In this document: positions 17,890 to 28,300 of the stretch, in pieces
Position numbering within the stretch: position 1 is the stretch's first letter
How the letters are laid out: each line of letters opens with the position of its first letter
Assembly: GCF_025403485.1 (NCBI RefSeq)
Contig: NZ_CP099966.1
Coordinates: forward strand, 124,001-188,000
Source: Chryseobacterium paludis
GTDB lineage: Bacteria; Bacteroidota; Bacteroidia; Flavobacteriales; Weeksellaceae
Direction: 5' to 3'
Length of the DNA stretch: 64,000 nt
Made by a program: the position numbers and the translations under genes
The notes under the pieces: model-generated
Database searches by the model: none
What the model saw: the letters and a program-made list of their open reading frames with translations, nothing else
What the model was told of the DNA's origin: nothing

Positions 17890-18669
17890 ATGCAAACAAG
17901 GCATCTACTTGGGGTTACATTTGTGAAAAGTATAGATAAATTTAAACCGATCCTCATTAAACAATATGCGGAGCTAAAGGGGAGAGAAGTTCCTGAACTT
18001 GAGCCAATTTTCTCAGAGAAGGATTGCAGGCATTATTATATTACAGAATCAGTAATAAAGGACTGTAAAAAAATAAAAGTTGAGGAGCCATTTGATTTAA
18101 ACTGGCTTAACCACAAACTTGATGAAAATGTAAAACAATGGTCATTCGGAGAACGGTTTATTCGTTTTTTGAAAAAAGATAATAGGATAATTGCAATCTA
18201 TAGCAAATTTCAAGATATTGAAGAACCTTTCAAACTCAGAGCTGGGGAACGAGGCATTAACTACGTCGTATTTGATTTTGATTTAGCAAATAAGGAGGTG
18301 GATGTCACGGAGGGTAATTCTAAATTGCCAATTGCAGATGAAGGTCGTTTGTTATTCTATCAATTATTGACTTTTATTTTATTAGCAGCTGTTGATATAT
18401 ATATTGTTCCTCCAGGCCAAAAGCATGGAACTAGAAAATCACCGGAAAGGTTGTTGAATGAGGAGGACTTCCCATTTACAATTATTAATAGTAACTGGAA
18501 TAAAATAAGTATTAACATAGAAGGATTTATTGTAAGTGGGAATTCTGGTTTAGGCTTTCCTCGTAAACAAGCATGTGGCCCAGGATGGAAAGACCGAAAA
18601 TTAATTTGGATTGAACCATTCAACAAATCCGGTTATGTATTAGGAGCAAAGGGAAATAATGAATTGTGA
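17890..18669 (+). CDS. hypothetical protein of ICE left end
   Basis: A 259-residue soluble protein. I do not recognise a named family with confidence. The C-terminal block VSGNSGLG...GPGWKDRKLIWIEPFNKSGY resembles a motif I recall from phage and plasmid proteins of the form G-H-x-R-x-Q...R-K-L-I-W-I-x-P-x-x-K-G; here the usual GHFRxQ part is degenerate. The N-terminal 30 residues and a central hydrophobic patch (LLFYQLLTFILLAAVDIYIVP, which is probably a buried helix) are otherwise unremarkable. It lies 120 bases after the integrase, in the same direction. Confidence 0.6.
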   Translation: MQTRHLLGVTFVKSIDKFKPILIKQYAELKGREVPELEPIFSEKDCRHYYITESVIKDCKKIKVEEPFDLNWLNHKLDENVKQWSFGERFIRFLKKDNRIIAIYSKFQDIEEPFKLRAGERGINYVVFDFDLANKEVDVTEGNSKLPIADEGRLLFYQLLTFILLAAVDIYIVPPGQKHGTRKSPERLLNEEDFPFTIINSNWNKISINIEGFIVSGNSGLGFPRKQACGPGWKDRKLIWIEPFNKSGYVLGAKGNNEL

Positions 18670-19021
18670 GATTAACTAAAATTACGTCTTTCAAAATGTA
18701 TAAGATCAAATGTTGGCTTTTACAGATAATTGAATTTTTTGATTCTTTGAAACGTAAGAATTTCTGTTGATTAAGATTATGCAATAGATTCAATGTTTTC
18801 TGAATCGATTAGTTTTTAGCATTTGTAACTCAATATTAAGAGCTTCTGGATCTTTAATTTTACCAGAAGCTCTTATGCAATTTTTGAGTAATAAACCAGT
18901 GGTGAAACGCTGTACTTATCCTTTTTTCGACTTGATCACCCGCCGCATTTGTTGTCCGTCTTCTTTCTAAGCTTTCTGTTCTAATTCATTTTAAACATAC
19001 TATAGATCAAAAATCAGAATC
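18670..19021. other. intergenic region between convergent genes
   Basis: It holds a hairpin (18838-18874, described separately) and no credible gene. The right part (18900-19000) is locally richer in GC and may be a remnant of a degraded sequence, but no reading frame can be supported. Confidence 0.4.
18838..18874. terminator. hairpin terminator between convergent genes
   Basis: Perfect 12-bp arms AAGAGCTTCTGG (18838-18849) and complement (18863-18874) with a 13-nt loop, followed by ATGCAATTTTT. Probable terminator of the plus-strand gene ending at 18669. Confidence 0.7.
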
Positions 19022-19693
19022 TTATTCAATAAGATTTGAAAAAGGAAGCTTTTCCAACTTTTTATCATTTCGATTGACATCTATTGCCTCCAAAAACTCA
19101 TTCCTATTCTTAATTCTATCTCTTAAGGATGCCAACCATAGATAAACATCTCGACCAGCCAATTTAAAATGATTTTCATCCCACTCATGTTCCGCAATTT
19201 TATTTAATAGATCCTTTGCCCCAAATTTATTTACATACAACAAAACATTGAAAAGATTCTCTTGCAATGCAGCATATAAAAATGAGCCAGGGGCGTGGCT
19301 TAAGGGTGGTCTTTTTGAAACAATATCAACAAGGTTAAGTATTGTTTCAGTTTTTACGTCCCCTTGCAACGGTATTAATATTTGATTTTTTATGTTTGAA
19401 ACTGCTACGGGGATCAAGTTAGGATCATATGTTAAATCATATTGAAATCCTTTTTCATCAAGAAATTCATAAAGCAGTAATGGGCCAACAAGGCTAGCTT
19501 TTAAATCATTCCCATTCCTATTAGGCCATAGACCATAAAGTACAAAATAGGGTCTATAATGATCACTCATGGGTAATTTCTTCAATTCAATTCCTACTAA
19601 AAGAGGCCCAATAATTTTGTAAAATTTATTCTTTTCATGAGTTGATAAATCGGGAAAAGCTTTTTGCCACTCTTCAACTATATGTTTTGCCAC
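19022..19693 (-). CDS. hypothetical protein, immunity-like position
   Basis: A 223-residue soluble protein beginning with GTG. I recognise no family. It is a mix of helices with aromatic-rich loops (MSDHYRPYFVLYGLWPNRNGNDL) and has no signal peptide or membrane segment. It is the farthest downstream of a run of small minus-strand genes after the RHS toxin gene, which is where immunity proteins to present or lost toxin tips accumulate. Immunity function is inferred from position only. Confidence 0.55.
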   Translation of the reverse strand: MAKHIVEEWQKAFPDLSTHEKNKFYKIIGPLLVGIELKKLPMSDHYRPYFVLYGLWPNRNGNDLKASLVGPLLLYEFLDEKGFQYDLTYDPNLIPVAVSNIKNQILIPLQGDVKTETILNLVDIVSKRPPLSHAPGSFLYAALQENLFNVLLYVNKFGAKDLLNKIAEHEWDENHFKLAGRDVYLWLASLRDRIKNRNEFLEAIDVNRNDKKLEKLPFSNLIE

Positions 19694-19757
19694 AAAAAAA
19701 ATTAAGCAATTTTAAAAAAAATATAAGTGCTGTCGGATATAATATACAGCTATGCCA

Positions 19758-20003
19758 TTAAGTATATAATAAATTCTCTGATACCCAGGTTAGTTGCTCA
19801 GTGCCGGTTAAATTTTTTTCAATAAGTAGCTTAACCCTTTCTGACATTAAAGGCCAGGCTAGGCTATTGGGCTGATAATCCAACCAGATTGGATTGAACC
19901 CACATAAATCAACAGATTTAATTAATTCATCCTCTCCATCACACAGCCTTACCAAAGTTTCTTTATCAGGGAATTTTATAGAATTTAATATATGACTAAA
20001 CTG
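19758..20003 (-). pseudogene. C-terminal remnant of an immunity-like protein
   Basis: The frame is open from 20003 but lacks an ATG; it opens directly after a stop codon (TAA at 20004-20006) and the first possible starts are ATA, ATT or TTG (19955). The encoded end, with FNPIWLDYQPNSLAWPLMSE followed by VKLLIEKNLTG, has the look of a compact domain that lost its N-terminal part. Best explained as a gene truncated during exchange of RHS tips and immunity genes. It could still be translated from TTG at 19955 as a 65-residue protein. Confidence 0.45.
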
Positions 20004-20021
20004 TTATTTGTAATAGTGCAC

Positions 20022-20315
20022 TTATACTCGAATAAATAGAGAAATTGCGCCCTCATAATTCAGTTCTAAGCTATTTCCATTTAACTTGAAAACAGTGGTT
20101 TCTTTATTAGGCATTGAAGGCTGATTTGTTATTAGCTGATTTCCTACTATTTCATAAGTCATAAATATTACCTGTAACCTTCCATCCTCGTTAATATTGT
20201 AAATTAGATCACCGTTGGGCTTAAACTCTATGGAAGCTCCGCTTCCATAGAGTTGTTGTGTTTCAAGGTCATTCGGATCTGCCAACCAAGTACCGACCAA
20301 TTCATTTTGTAGCAT
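20022..20315 (-). CDS. small lipocalin-like hypothetical protein
   Basis: A 97-residue beta-rich protein: LVGTWLADPND at the N-terminus, then ASIEFKPNGDLIYNI and FKLNGNSLELNY. This is the strand pattern of lipocalin-like/DUF4488-type domains that begin with a G-x-W motif. No signal peptide. Its first 14 bases overlap the end of the DUF4304 gene, so the two are cotranscribed downstream of the RHS gene. It may be an immunity or accessory protein. Confidence 0.6.
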   Translation of the reverse strand: MLQNELVGTWLADPNDLETQQLYGSGASIEFKPNGDLIYNINEDGRLQVIFMTYEIVGNQLITNQPSMPNKETTVFKLNGNSLELNYEGAISLFIRV

Positions 20316-20910
20316 ATAAATTGTTTAGTTGTGTCAAGTGAACATTTGCAAGATATTCACAACGATTATTTTTAGTATAATTAATTAGATCCAAAACTTT
20401 TGAATCAAAAGAATCTTTTTTATAATATTTTAATAGGACGGTTAAATTTATTAGTCGTTTTAATTCCTCTGGGCCTGATGTTTCTTTTTTTAACCAATTT
20501 TCTTCGAGAGCACTATCAGATAGGTGCAATTCTATTTTAGGAACAGCTAACTTCAGAATGTGATCTTTAATCTCCAGATACAATACTTCCAAATCAATAT
20601 TGTCATCAATTTCCCACCAATAATCTCTTTTGCCAGGCATTAAATCTCCTATTCTAAGAGTCCAGTGGGAATCTTCAAATGGAGGCCTTTTCGTTAAGTC
20701 ATCCTCATTAAATGCTCTAATTACTGTTGATGAAACACCTAAGTTTATTGTAAAACTTGTTTTGTTCGATTGATTATTTACGCTACGTTGAAAATATAAT
20801 AATCCCCAATTATTATATTGGGAAAAATAGAACGTATTAGCCTTTTTTGACCATCCCTTTAATTTTAATTCCTTTCCAATTCGCGATATTAATTCTTGAA
20901 ACTTATCCAT
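20302..20910 (-). CDS. DUF4304-like protein, candidate cognate immunity protein
   Basis: A 202-residue protein whose N-terminal half, KELKLKGWSKKANTFYFSQYNNWGLLYFQRS followed by TINLGV and the DYWWEID segment, matches the DUF4304 pattern. It starts one base after the RHS toxin gene ends, the standard place for the immunity gene that protects the producer from the C-terminal toxin. The immunity role is inferred from position; the domain assignment is from recall. Confidence 0.65.
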   Translation of the reverse strand: MDKFQELISRIGKELKLKGWSKKANTFYFSQYNNWGLLYFQRSVNNQSNKTSFTINLGVSSTVIRAFNEDDLTKRPPFEDSHWTLRIGDLMPGKRDYWWEIDDNIDLEVLYLEIKDHILKLAVPKIELHLSDSALEENWLKKETSGPEELKRLINLTVLLKYYKKDSFDSKVLDLINYTKNNRCEYLANVHLTQLNNLYATK

Positions 20911-20911
20911 T

Positions 20912-23900
20912 TTACCAATTTAAGGGTTTTCTAACAACATTTACTCTATACCTTTCAGCGAACCATAGCCAAATGTCTTTTGCCCTCTGTGCCGCACGGT
21001 ACCTCGCATTCATGCTGGCTTTTGCTTCAATCCCTCCAAGATTTCTACCGCCAGATTCGATAGGTGCTGTCCATACATCAATATCGAGGTATCTTCTTCC
21101 AAAAGGTGTCTTCTTGTAAACTTCTTTATAAACAGTTTTTCCCTCAGCTTCTAAGGCCTGAGCCAATTCATCTCTAAAAACATTTCCTGCTGTTCTATTG
21201 GCTTGAACTCCTCTGGATGCAAAAGAACTAGTTAAACCTGTTGTCTCTGCAGCGGTTTGTCCTACTGCTTTGCCGCCATTTCTAGCCATTCTAAAAATCG
21301 TTGAAACAGAGAGTTTTCTTACAACGCCACTAGTCAACAATCCTTCCAACCCCATCGTTGTTACTGTTGTCACAACAGGTTCTACGTAGTCTGTAACAAA
21401 TATAAAGGTTTTCCTATTGACAGCGATACCATCTCTAAATGCCTGTGGAGTGGTATTATATGCCTCAAAATTACGTATAGGGAACCCATTATTAAGCTCG
21501 AAATTCTGGTCATCCGGCATTGTCATAGGTTCTGCCTGGAGACTAGGTAAGGTTTGCAAATCTATACGCTGGGACCCAAGATTTTGCCTATTTACGTAAC
21601 TTGCTATTTGATTAAAACCATTGGTAGCAAAGCTTCTGATTGCGCCATCAGCAAACCCTTTAGCAAGATTCTTCGCAACAGCTCTACCGGTTTCCGGCAC
21701 GATATAGGTATATGTCCATCCAACACCATCAATAAATACTTTGATCGGATCATCCCCTAAAGGATCATTAAAATATATTGGATTATTAAAACTGCTACTG
21801 TACGGACTTATACCGGGATATGTCTCCGCCGCCGGGTCCATTTGCCACCATCTTCCTGTTTGCGGATCAAGGGTACGGTATTCTGCATCATATTGGTTTA
21901 AACCAAGCTCAGTAGTTTGCTCTATGCCATTGTAATTGTTTTTATTTTCAGCGTATGGGTTTTTTAGTGCTTTCGAACTAATCCCTGCCATGGTCAGTCC
22001 AAAGGGATAGTAATGTGTTTCCTCTAATAATGGTCCGCTATTGTGGGCGACCACTATATTATCGAAAAACACATCTTGGATACTCTCATTGCTCGTATAA
22101 ACATAGATGAATCCATCCTTTTTTATCACCATCCTGTCAGTGGCTAAAGTCTGTAATTGATCAGGGCTTCCCTGTACCTGCCTTACGCCACTATTTTCAT
22201 CTACCATATTAAGCAGGTCATCAAATAGCACATAATTCAAATAGGCCTTGGGCTTAGCTGTTTGGTTCTGATTTGGATCTTTATCCCTTATCGCTTGATA
22301 ATTTGCTGCCGAAAAGTTGGTTGCAAGTGGGGAGCCCGGTCCTGTGCCATTACCATGAACTCCTTCGGATGGCATTGAGCCTGATGCAAAAGCCTGTAGT
22401 AGCGCAGCCAGCATATTGGCTGGAGTAGTGCTAGAAGTACTAGCGGCAGCTGATTTGTAAAATGCCTTAGCGCCAAGTTGAATCGTATCGCCTGCCATTA
22501 CCCGTAAAACAATAGAAGGACCAATTTTTTGGGTGCCTGCGCTTGCGTTTAATTTTGAAACATAATCGTTCGGAGAAGTGGTGCCATCAGCCGGATACCC
22601 AACAGGCTTTGCACTTCTGGTATTATCAATATTAGAAAATAAAGCATTTTCTTTAGCGGAACTGGCCGTTTCCATAGTGGCAGCATAAGAAGCCAAATTG
22701 GTTTCTTCGGTTAGAATGGATCTTGTATTATCCAGATGATCAGAAATAAAATAGTCATATACTAAAGCCACCGGCTTACCGGTAGCATAGGTAGCTCTCA
22801 CTCTCCCTTCATCATGGGAAAAATACAATAAGCTATCATTTTGATATACGAAACCATCAATATAGTCCATTGTCTTGACCACCACCGTGGAGCCTGATAC
22901 GTCGGTTACTTTTTTACGAAGTCGGTTACCAAGGGCATCGTATGCATACTCAATATATCCTTTACCTAATACAGTGAGGCTGTCCGGCAGATTCAAAAAA
23001 TTGTACGGCTTAGGACTTAAAAGCCGGTTCATGTCAAGCGTTAAATTGCCAGAGGAGTCGTAGGCATAATCCTGGGATTCATTATTATTGATTTCTTTAA
23101 AGTCGCCCAATTTGCTTTGCGGGTCATTATTTTTATCTGTGACAAAGAATACTTTATTGGTATTTGGGATGTATCCATATTTTAGGCTGTCTATAGTGGC
23201 AATAGAAAGCCCTTTCATTCCCTTTTGCACCATGCTTTGAATATTACCATTGGCGTCATATCCAAGGCCACTTACAGAAAAGTCAACTTTATCAGTAGTC
23301 CAGGCTGTAGCTCCCGCGTTTTGTTGTGAAAAGTCGGCCTTTAGTATCCTGTTGGTGCTGTCATAACTGTAGCCATAGGCCCTGGCAATGCCATCGCCTC
23401 TGCTTTTCCATTTTGTACCTGCAATGCCACCGTCGTATTGATTGGCAGTGAAACCATAATCGTATGCCAGTTCCTCTCCAAACCAATTGGTGCTGCTACC
23501 GGCTGTATTCACAAAATCTTTGTTTATGGCCTTTAGCCAGCCCTGAATAGTAAAATCATAATTGAGCGTTTCCCTGGCAATGTTATTGATAATCCCTAAT
23601 CTTCTGGTTTTAAGCCTACCACCCTCATCATAGCTATAACTGCCCACTGTCCGTTTGGTGGCGGCTACGTCATTAAGAAGTATACTAGTTTCCGTTATTT
23701 TTCCCGAAGCATTAAACAATGTTTGCGTTAGAATGGTGGTCTGTGGGGTAATGGTACTTCGTGGATTGGTATGCCTAAGATAGGTGCTGAGCAACTTGCC
23801 GCTGAAGTCATAAAGGTAAGTCGTTACCGCTTTGCCGCCAGCAATATTGTCAGAAATCGTTTGTATAACTCTGCCTTTATCATTATAATAAATAGTGGCT

Positions 23901-25306
23901 GCAAGCCATTGATTTGTCCCTAAAACACGGATTCGGGCGCCGGTTACTTTTCCGCTCAACCGATGGCTGATAGAGATATTCGCCTCCGGATAAGGATTGG
24001 AGCCACTTTGGGGCTTTCCGAAATCAGATGTTACGGGTACCTGTGCTCCCTGAAATGAATAGTTATCGTCATAAAAAGTAAATACAAGGTCCGTCAGGTT
24101 GGCCCCAGTTATAAATGGAAAAGTTCCGATTGGAGCGACGTCTACCTGAGCCTGTAACGCACTTCTAGTCGAAGCTGAGGCATACAGAGAGGTTTTTACG
24201 GGCCTATCGAGTCCATCATAATAGGTGATCAGCCATTGTTGCTTGGCTTTCAAATTTCCATCACGCGATAGTACTGGACGGTCCCTTGTATCATAAATGG
24301 TTTCCGTTGAATCAGCACCTGGAAGCTTAGCAACAATATTTCTTCCACGGGCATCATAGCGGTACATTATACACAAACCTGATAAAATGCTGGAAATATT
24401 CCATGTTGGCATTATCTTTTCAACTGCCAATGGTGGGATTATAACCCTTAATTTTCCAAAGTCGTCATAAACGAAGTAGGTACATAACCACCCCAGGTGG
24501 GCTGTTCCTGGAATAGCGGCACTTTGAGATTTTTTTAAAATCAGCTTGCCGCTCTTATCGAAATAATCAACAAGCTGTGTTCCCGTCTGATCTTTATATT
24601 GTCGCTCAGATAGCTCTCCGGCAGGATAAATACGGGTGGTTGTAGGAATACCACTTGCATTAAGGGTCCATACCCTTACGGAGTCCGAAACGGTATTGGA
24701 AAATGAGTATTGTTGTTGAGACCTGGCAGCTCCTTCTTTGGACCAGGTATTTCCAGGCCCAAAGGATTTTATTGGAACAGAGGAAGGAGCCAGCTCAAAT
24801 TCTGTGGCCCCATAGAAGATACTTTCTCCTTTACTGGAGGGGCTTAAAACATTATCCTTGTAAAAAACATTCTGACCGGCAAAAGGGTCGTTTTTAAATT
24901 TCCCATCACTAACATTGCCCGTTGTTTGAACATAAGGTAGATAAGTGTATTTACTTCTTCCAAATTGGTCATAAACGTTAGGAACAACAATGTCTTTGCC
25001 GCTGGTGCTAAGCCCTTTTGCTACAGACTGTAGCGGCCTTAAAAGACCATCAGCGTAGTCGGTCATTTGTAGTACTTCGGATAGCGATCTCGTAGTCGCC
25101 GTAACTGTGGCCGGATCAGTAGTCGGCATGGAAGGAATCCAAGTCCTGACATAACTTTTAATAGGATTTTGATAAGCAGTCGGGATGGGGATAGCTACGG
25201 CATTTGGCTGTGTGCCTGCGGCAGGTTTGACCTGACTTTTAACATTAAGTATTAGTGTAAGGCAGTACAGAATACTATAAATTCTTTTTATGAATATCGA
25301 AGTCAT
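20912..25306 (-). CDS. RHS-repeat polymorphic toxin with PD-(D/E)xK-like tip
   Basis: A 1464-residue secreted-type protein. It opens with a short basic and hydrophobic signal region ending VKSQ. YD/RHS repeats fill most of the length (YDARGRN, YDTRDRP, YYDGLDRP, YDFSGKL, YDALGNR). The RHS core end, YDAEYRTLDPQTGRWWQMDP then NDPLG, is near residue 1185. The remaining 279 residues are the variable tip: a hydrophobic linker, then a nuclease-like domain with YLDIDVWT (D1408, D1410) and GGIEAKA (E1427, K1429), the acidic/lysine pattern of PD-(D/E)xK folds. Cleavage of target-cell DNA or RNA is inferred. Immunity candidates lie just downstream. Confidence 0.88.
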   Translation of the reverse strand: MTSIFIKRIYSILYCLTLILNVKSQVKPAAGTQPNAVAIPIPTAYQNPIKSYVRTWIPSMPTTDPATVTATTRSLSEVLQMTDYADGLLRPLQSVAKGLSTSGKDIVVPNVYDQFGRSKYTYLPYVQTTGNVSDGKFKNDPFAGQNVFYKDNVLSPSSKGESIFYGATEFELAPSSVPIKSFGPGNTWSKEGAARSQQQYSFSNTVSDSVRVWTLNASGIPTTTRIYPAGELSERQYKDQTGTQLVDYFDKSGKLILKKSQSAAIPGTAHLGWLCTYFVYDDFGKLRVIIPPLAVEKIMPTWNISSILSGLCIMYRYDARGRNIVAKLPGADSTETIYDTRDRPVLSRDGNLKAKQQWLITYYDGLDRPVKTSLYASASTRSALQAQVDVAPIGTFPFITGANLTDLVFTFYDDNYSFQGAQVPVTSDFGKPQSGSNPYPEANISISHRLSGKVTGARIRVLGTNQWLAATIYYNDKGRVIQTISDNIAGGKAVTTYLYDFSGKLLSTYLRHTNPRSTITPQTTILTQTLFNASGKITETSILLNDVAATKRTVGSYSYDEGGRLKTRRLGIINNIARETLNYDFTIQGWLKAINKDFVNTAGSSTNWFGEELAYDYGFTANQYDGGIAGTKWKSRGDGIARAYGYSYDSTNRILKADFSQQNAGATAWTTDKVDFSVSGLGYDANGNIQSMVQKGMKGLSIATIDSLKYGYIPNTNKVFFVTDKNNDPQSKLGDFKEINNNESQDYAYDSSGNLTLDMNRLLSPKPYNFLNLPDSLTVLGKGYIEYAYDALGNRLRKKVTDVSGSTVVVKTMDYIDGFVYQNDSLLYFSHDEGRVRATYATGKPVALVYDYFISDHLDNTRSILTEETNLASYAATMETASSAKENALFSNIDNTRSAKPVGYPADGTTSPNDYVSKLNASAGTQKIGPSIVLRVMAGDTIQLGAKAFYKSAAASTSSTTPANMLAALLQAFASGSMPSEGVHGNGTGPGSPLATNFSAANYQAIRDKDPNQNQTAKPKAYLNYVLFDDLLNMVDENSGVRQVQGSPDQLQTLATDRMVIKKDGFIYVYTSNESIQDVFFDNIVVAHNSGPLLEETHYYPFGLTMAGISSKALKNPYAENKNNYNGIEQTTELGLNQYDAEYRTLDPQTGRWWQMDPAAETYPGISPYSSSFNNPIYFNDPLGDDPIKVFIDGVGWTYTYIVPETGRAVAKNLAKGFADGAIRSFATNGFNQIASYVNRQNLGSQRIDLQTLPSLQAEPMTMPDDQNFELNNGFPIRNFEAYNTTPQAFRDGIAVNRKTFIFVTDYVEPVVTTVTTMGLEGLLTSGVVRKLSVSTIFRMARNGGKAVGQTAAETTGLTSSFASRGVQANRTAGNVFRDELAQALEAEGKTVYKEVYKKTPFGRRYLDIDVWTAPIESGGRNLGGIEAKASMNARYRAAQRAKDIWLWFAERYRVNVVRKPLNW

Positions 25307-25345
25307 AAAAATGGATTAAAAATGATTTAATTTTTTGGTTTACTA

Positions 25346-28300
25346 TTACGGGCAGTTAACAAATCCGCCTAATATTTTGGGACTATGCGAACCATCAGAG
25401 AACCTGTACCAATATCCACTTCGACATTTTCCACCTGCAACTGGCTCAATAAAGTCTTCATAAGTACCAAGCTCGCAGACACCATTGATAACCGCATGGT
25501 CATTGCCCGTGCAATCACAGGCATTTTGCTGATTGGCGTACGCTTGTCCGTTCTTTTGAATATCTGATAGCGCCTTGGCATCAGCTGTTCGCTGATCATC
25601 GGAAGTATAAGTACCTGCCGGAACGGTGTATACCACAGGATGAGGCGTAAATCCTGACGAACAATTTGTCGGTAGAAAGGATTGGGAAACCAGTACATTG
25701 CCAAATACCGAACCACCGCAGTTTTCTATCTCACCTGCATAGTTGTAGCAAATCCTGCGGAGGATATTGCGGTCTTGATCCCTGACGATACTTATATGAC
25801 CCAAGGGATCATATTCGTAAATCGTCGTATTACCATTCTGGTCCGATTCTGAGGTAAGTCCAATTAGAGGATCGTAGGTTCTGGTACTAATAATCGCGTC
25901 TGTAGGATAAACCCTTATCTCATCTATACCAGTTCCATCGGAGAGCACCATATTATTGGTGTATGGCTTTGAGTTGTAAATCCATTTACCGGAGGAAAGG
26001 TAACGGTAGTCTACCTTATAGCTTCTTGCATTAGGCATTGTAAATGGAACTGTGTAATCTCCCAAAAGATACTTCTTACCTGTGAATGGATTATCCGTAG
26101 CAGCGGCTACGTTTTCTTCAAATCCTTCATAGAAAATTTCGGAGGTAAATGAAGAAGATGGATCGGTACAATAGGAATAATTAAGTGTTGTTGTTTGGCC
26201 AGCGGCAAAATTATACCATGTGAAATTATTAACAGTAAGTGTATAAGTTCCGGCCGGCAGATCCCCAAACACAACGGTGCGGGGATACAATTGTTTTAGA
26301 TCGTCCCAAGCGTCGGTAATGTTATCCGATATTCCAACATTACAAAGGGTACCTGATTTGGTGGTTAATGGATTTCCACCACTAAGTGTAAACCTACAGG
26401 AGCGGGCCTCCCCATTATACTTATTGCCAACCACAGCGTTTAGTTGGATACAGATGGTACCTGCCTGAGCTAAGGTTATAGAGACTGTTTTTGTTTCATT
26501 GCCATTAGCATTAATGCTACCATTATTGACTGTTCCCAGAGTTAGGCTTTTTTCGGTATGAGCCATATGAGCATTTTGAATTGCCGCAACGACATACTCT
26601 TTATTATATCCCCACTGATAACCACCTTCAGCTGCATTAGGACTGGAAACATGCAAAAGTTTGCTATTGCCGTCAAAGCTGAAGCTTTGCTGGGCCTTTA
26701 CGTATGTGGGTAAACGATTCAAAACATTGGCATTAAAGCTTCCTGCTACGGAAAGGGGAATTGGACTATCGTTTTGAAAACTCAGGTTATGAATGCCTTT
26801 AATATCCCCATTGGCTAAAAATCGAAAATCAGTAATGCTTGCATCTGTCAGCCGCCGGCCTGAGCTGTTTAAAAGCCACGTTTCCTGAGCAATTGGAATG
26901 TTCACCATATTGGCATCCCTCATAACTTTGACGGCAATGGAATTCGTCGGATTATAATCATCCTGGTAATAAATACGTTTTTGAACCGTATCCCCGGTGC
27001 TGTTAACAGCACTTATTTGAATTGGATTAAAAGTGGATGAATCATAATTATAACTAGTAACAGATTGCACAAAAGCGCCTGTCGTGTCATATTTTTTTTC
27101 TGTTGACGTATTTATCAAAGCCCTACCGATTTTAGCTACATAGCCGTCACCCATCATCCTTGATCCGGAACCGTAATAACTGCTAAACAGGTTTTCTGGA
27201 CAGACAAGCATTTGAGTCGCCTTCCATTTAATATTACCTTTGCCGGGGCCATCATCTCCCGTAACTAAACTATAGTTATTGACTATCTCAGACACCGGTT
27301 TATTGGATTGGGACAATTCTACTTTGCGTTTGAGCAAACCATATTCCCAAGGCAGACATCTTGGAATGGCACTGAAAGGAGGTTGCTGAACGGGAACAAA
27401 AAGTGGAAAATCGTCTGGCGAAGTAAATTCATAAACTATTTTGCCGATGTTATCCGTAGCAGCGCCTTCAAAGACCTCAACCCGTTTATACATGTGCGGA
27501 AGTTCATTGGCTTTTGCAGGGTGAGCACTGAATTTCTGATAGGAGGTAACCGTCATTACCTTTGTCGATGGGGGTGGGGTAAATAAATCAATAATGATGG
27601 TGATGGCAATTCCGGCAAACATGTTCCATGCAAATGATCCCGAAATGGAGGTAAAGCTTGTCAGTTGATTGCTTATGATGTCATTCATGGTGGTAGTAGC
27701 AACACTATAGCTTAAACTTCCTACAGTACCCGGATATTGCGATGGCGGTATAACATAATAAGTGCTCAGTGAATCATCATAGCGTGGAGCTTCATAACCC
27801 CATCCGGAACTACCACCGTCAGTTTTGACATACCGGTAATCGCGGATCATTTTCTTACTGGTATCGACCATGTCAATAAGCGTCGTCCTTTTAACTCTTA
27901 CCCCACCACTCAGAACAGATGAAACTCCGAATAGAGCAGTGTTATTTTCATACTCATACAACAATTTTCCACCACCTGGATAAATAATTTGTTTTAACAG
28001 ACCAATAGATGGTATGTCATATGAGGACGGCCTTCTATTTATATCAGAGACCAGTGCCTTTACACTCGAATAAGTATGGGAAACGTTTGAGAAGTCACCA
28101 AAATTGGTATCGCCATTAAAGTATCCCCAATAATCCTGTCCGCCTAAAACGCGTGCGGGCATGGTGGCAGGCGTTACTGAACTTTTGTAGAGATAAGAAA
28201 ATTCATATGGTGGTTCCGTCATTTTAAATAGCCCCATTTTTTGAACAGATTTCAAACAGAGCCTGGCATAAGGAAGTTCTGCTGCATTAAATGAGTAGTT

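Noticed and set aside
25369..25716. 115-codon minus-strand frame inside the DUF5977 gene
   Set aside because: Same strand, different frame, fully within the better-supported gene; no start context or motifs.
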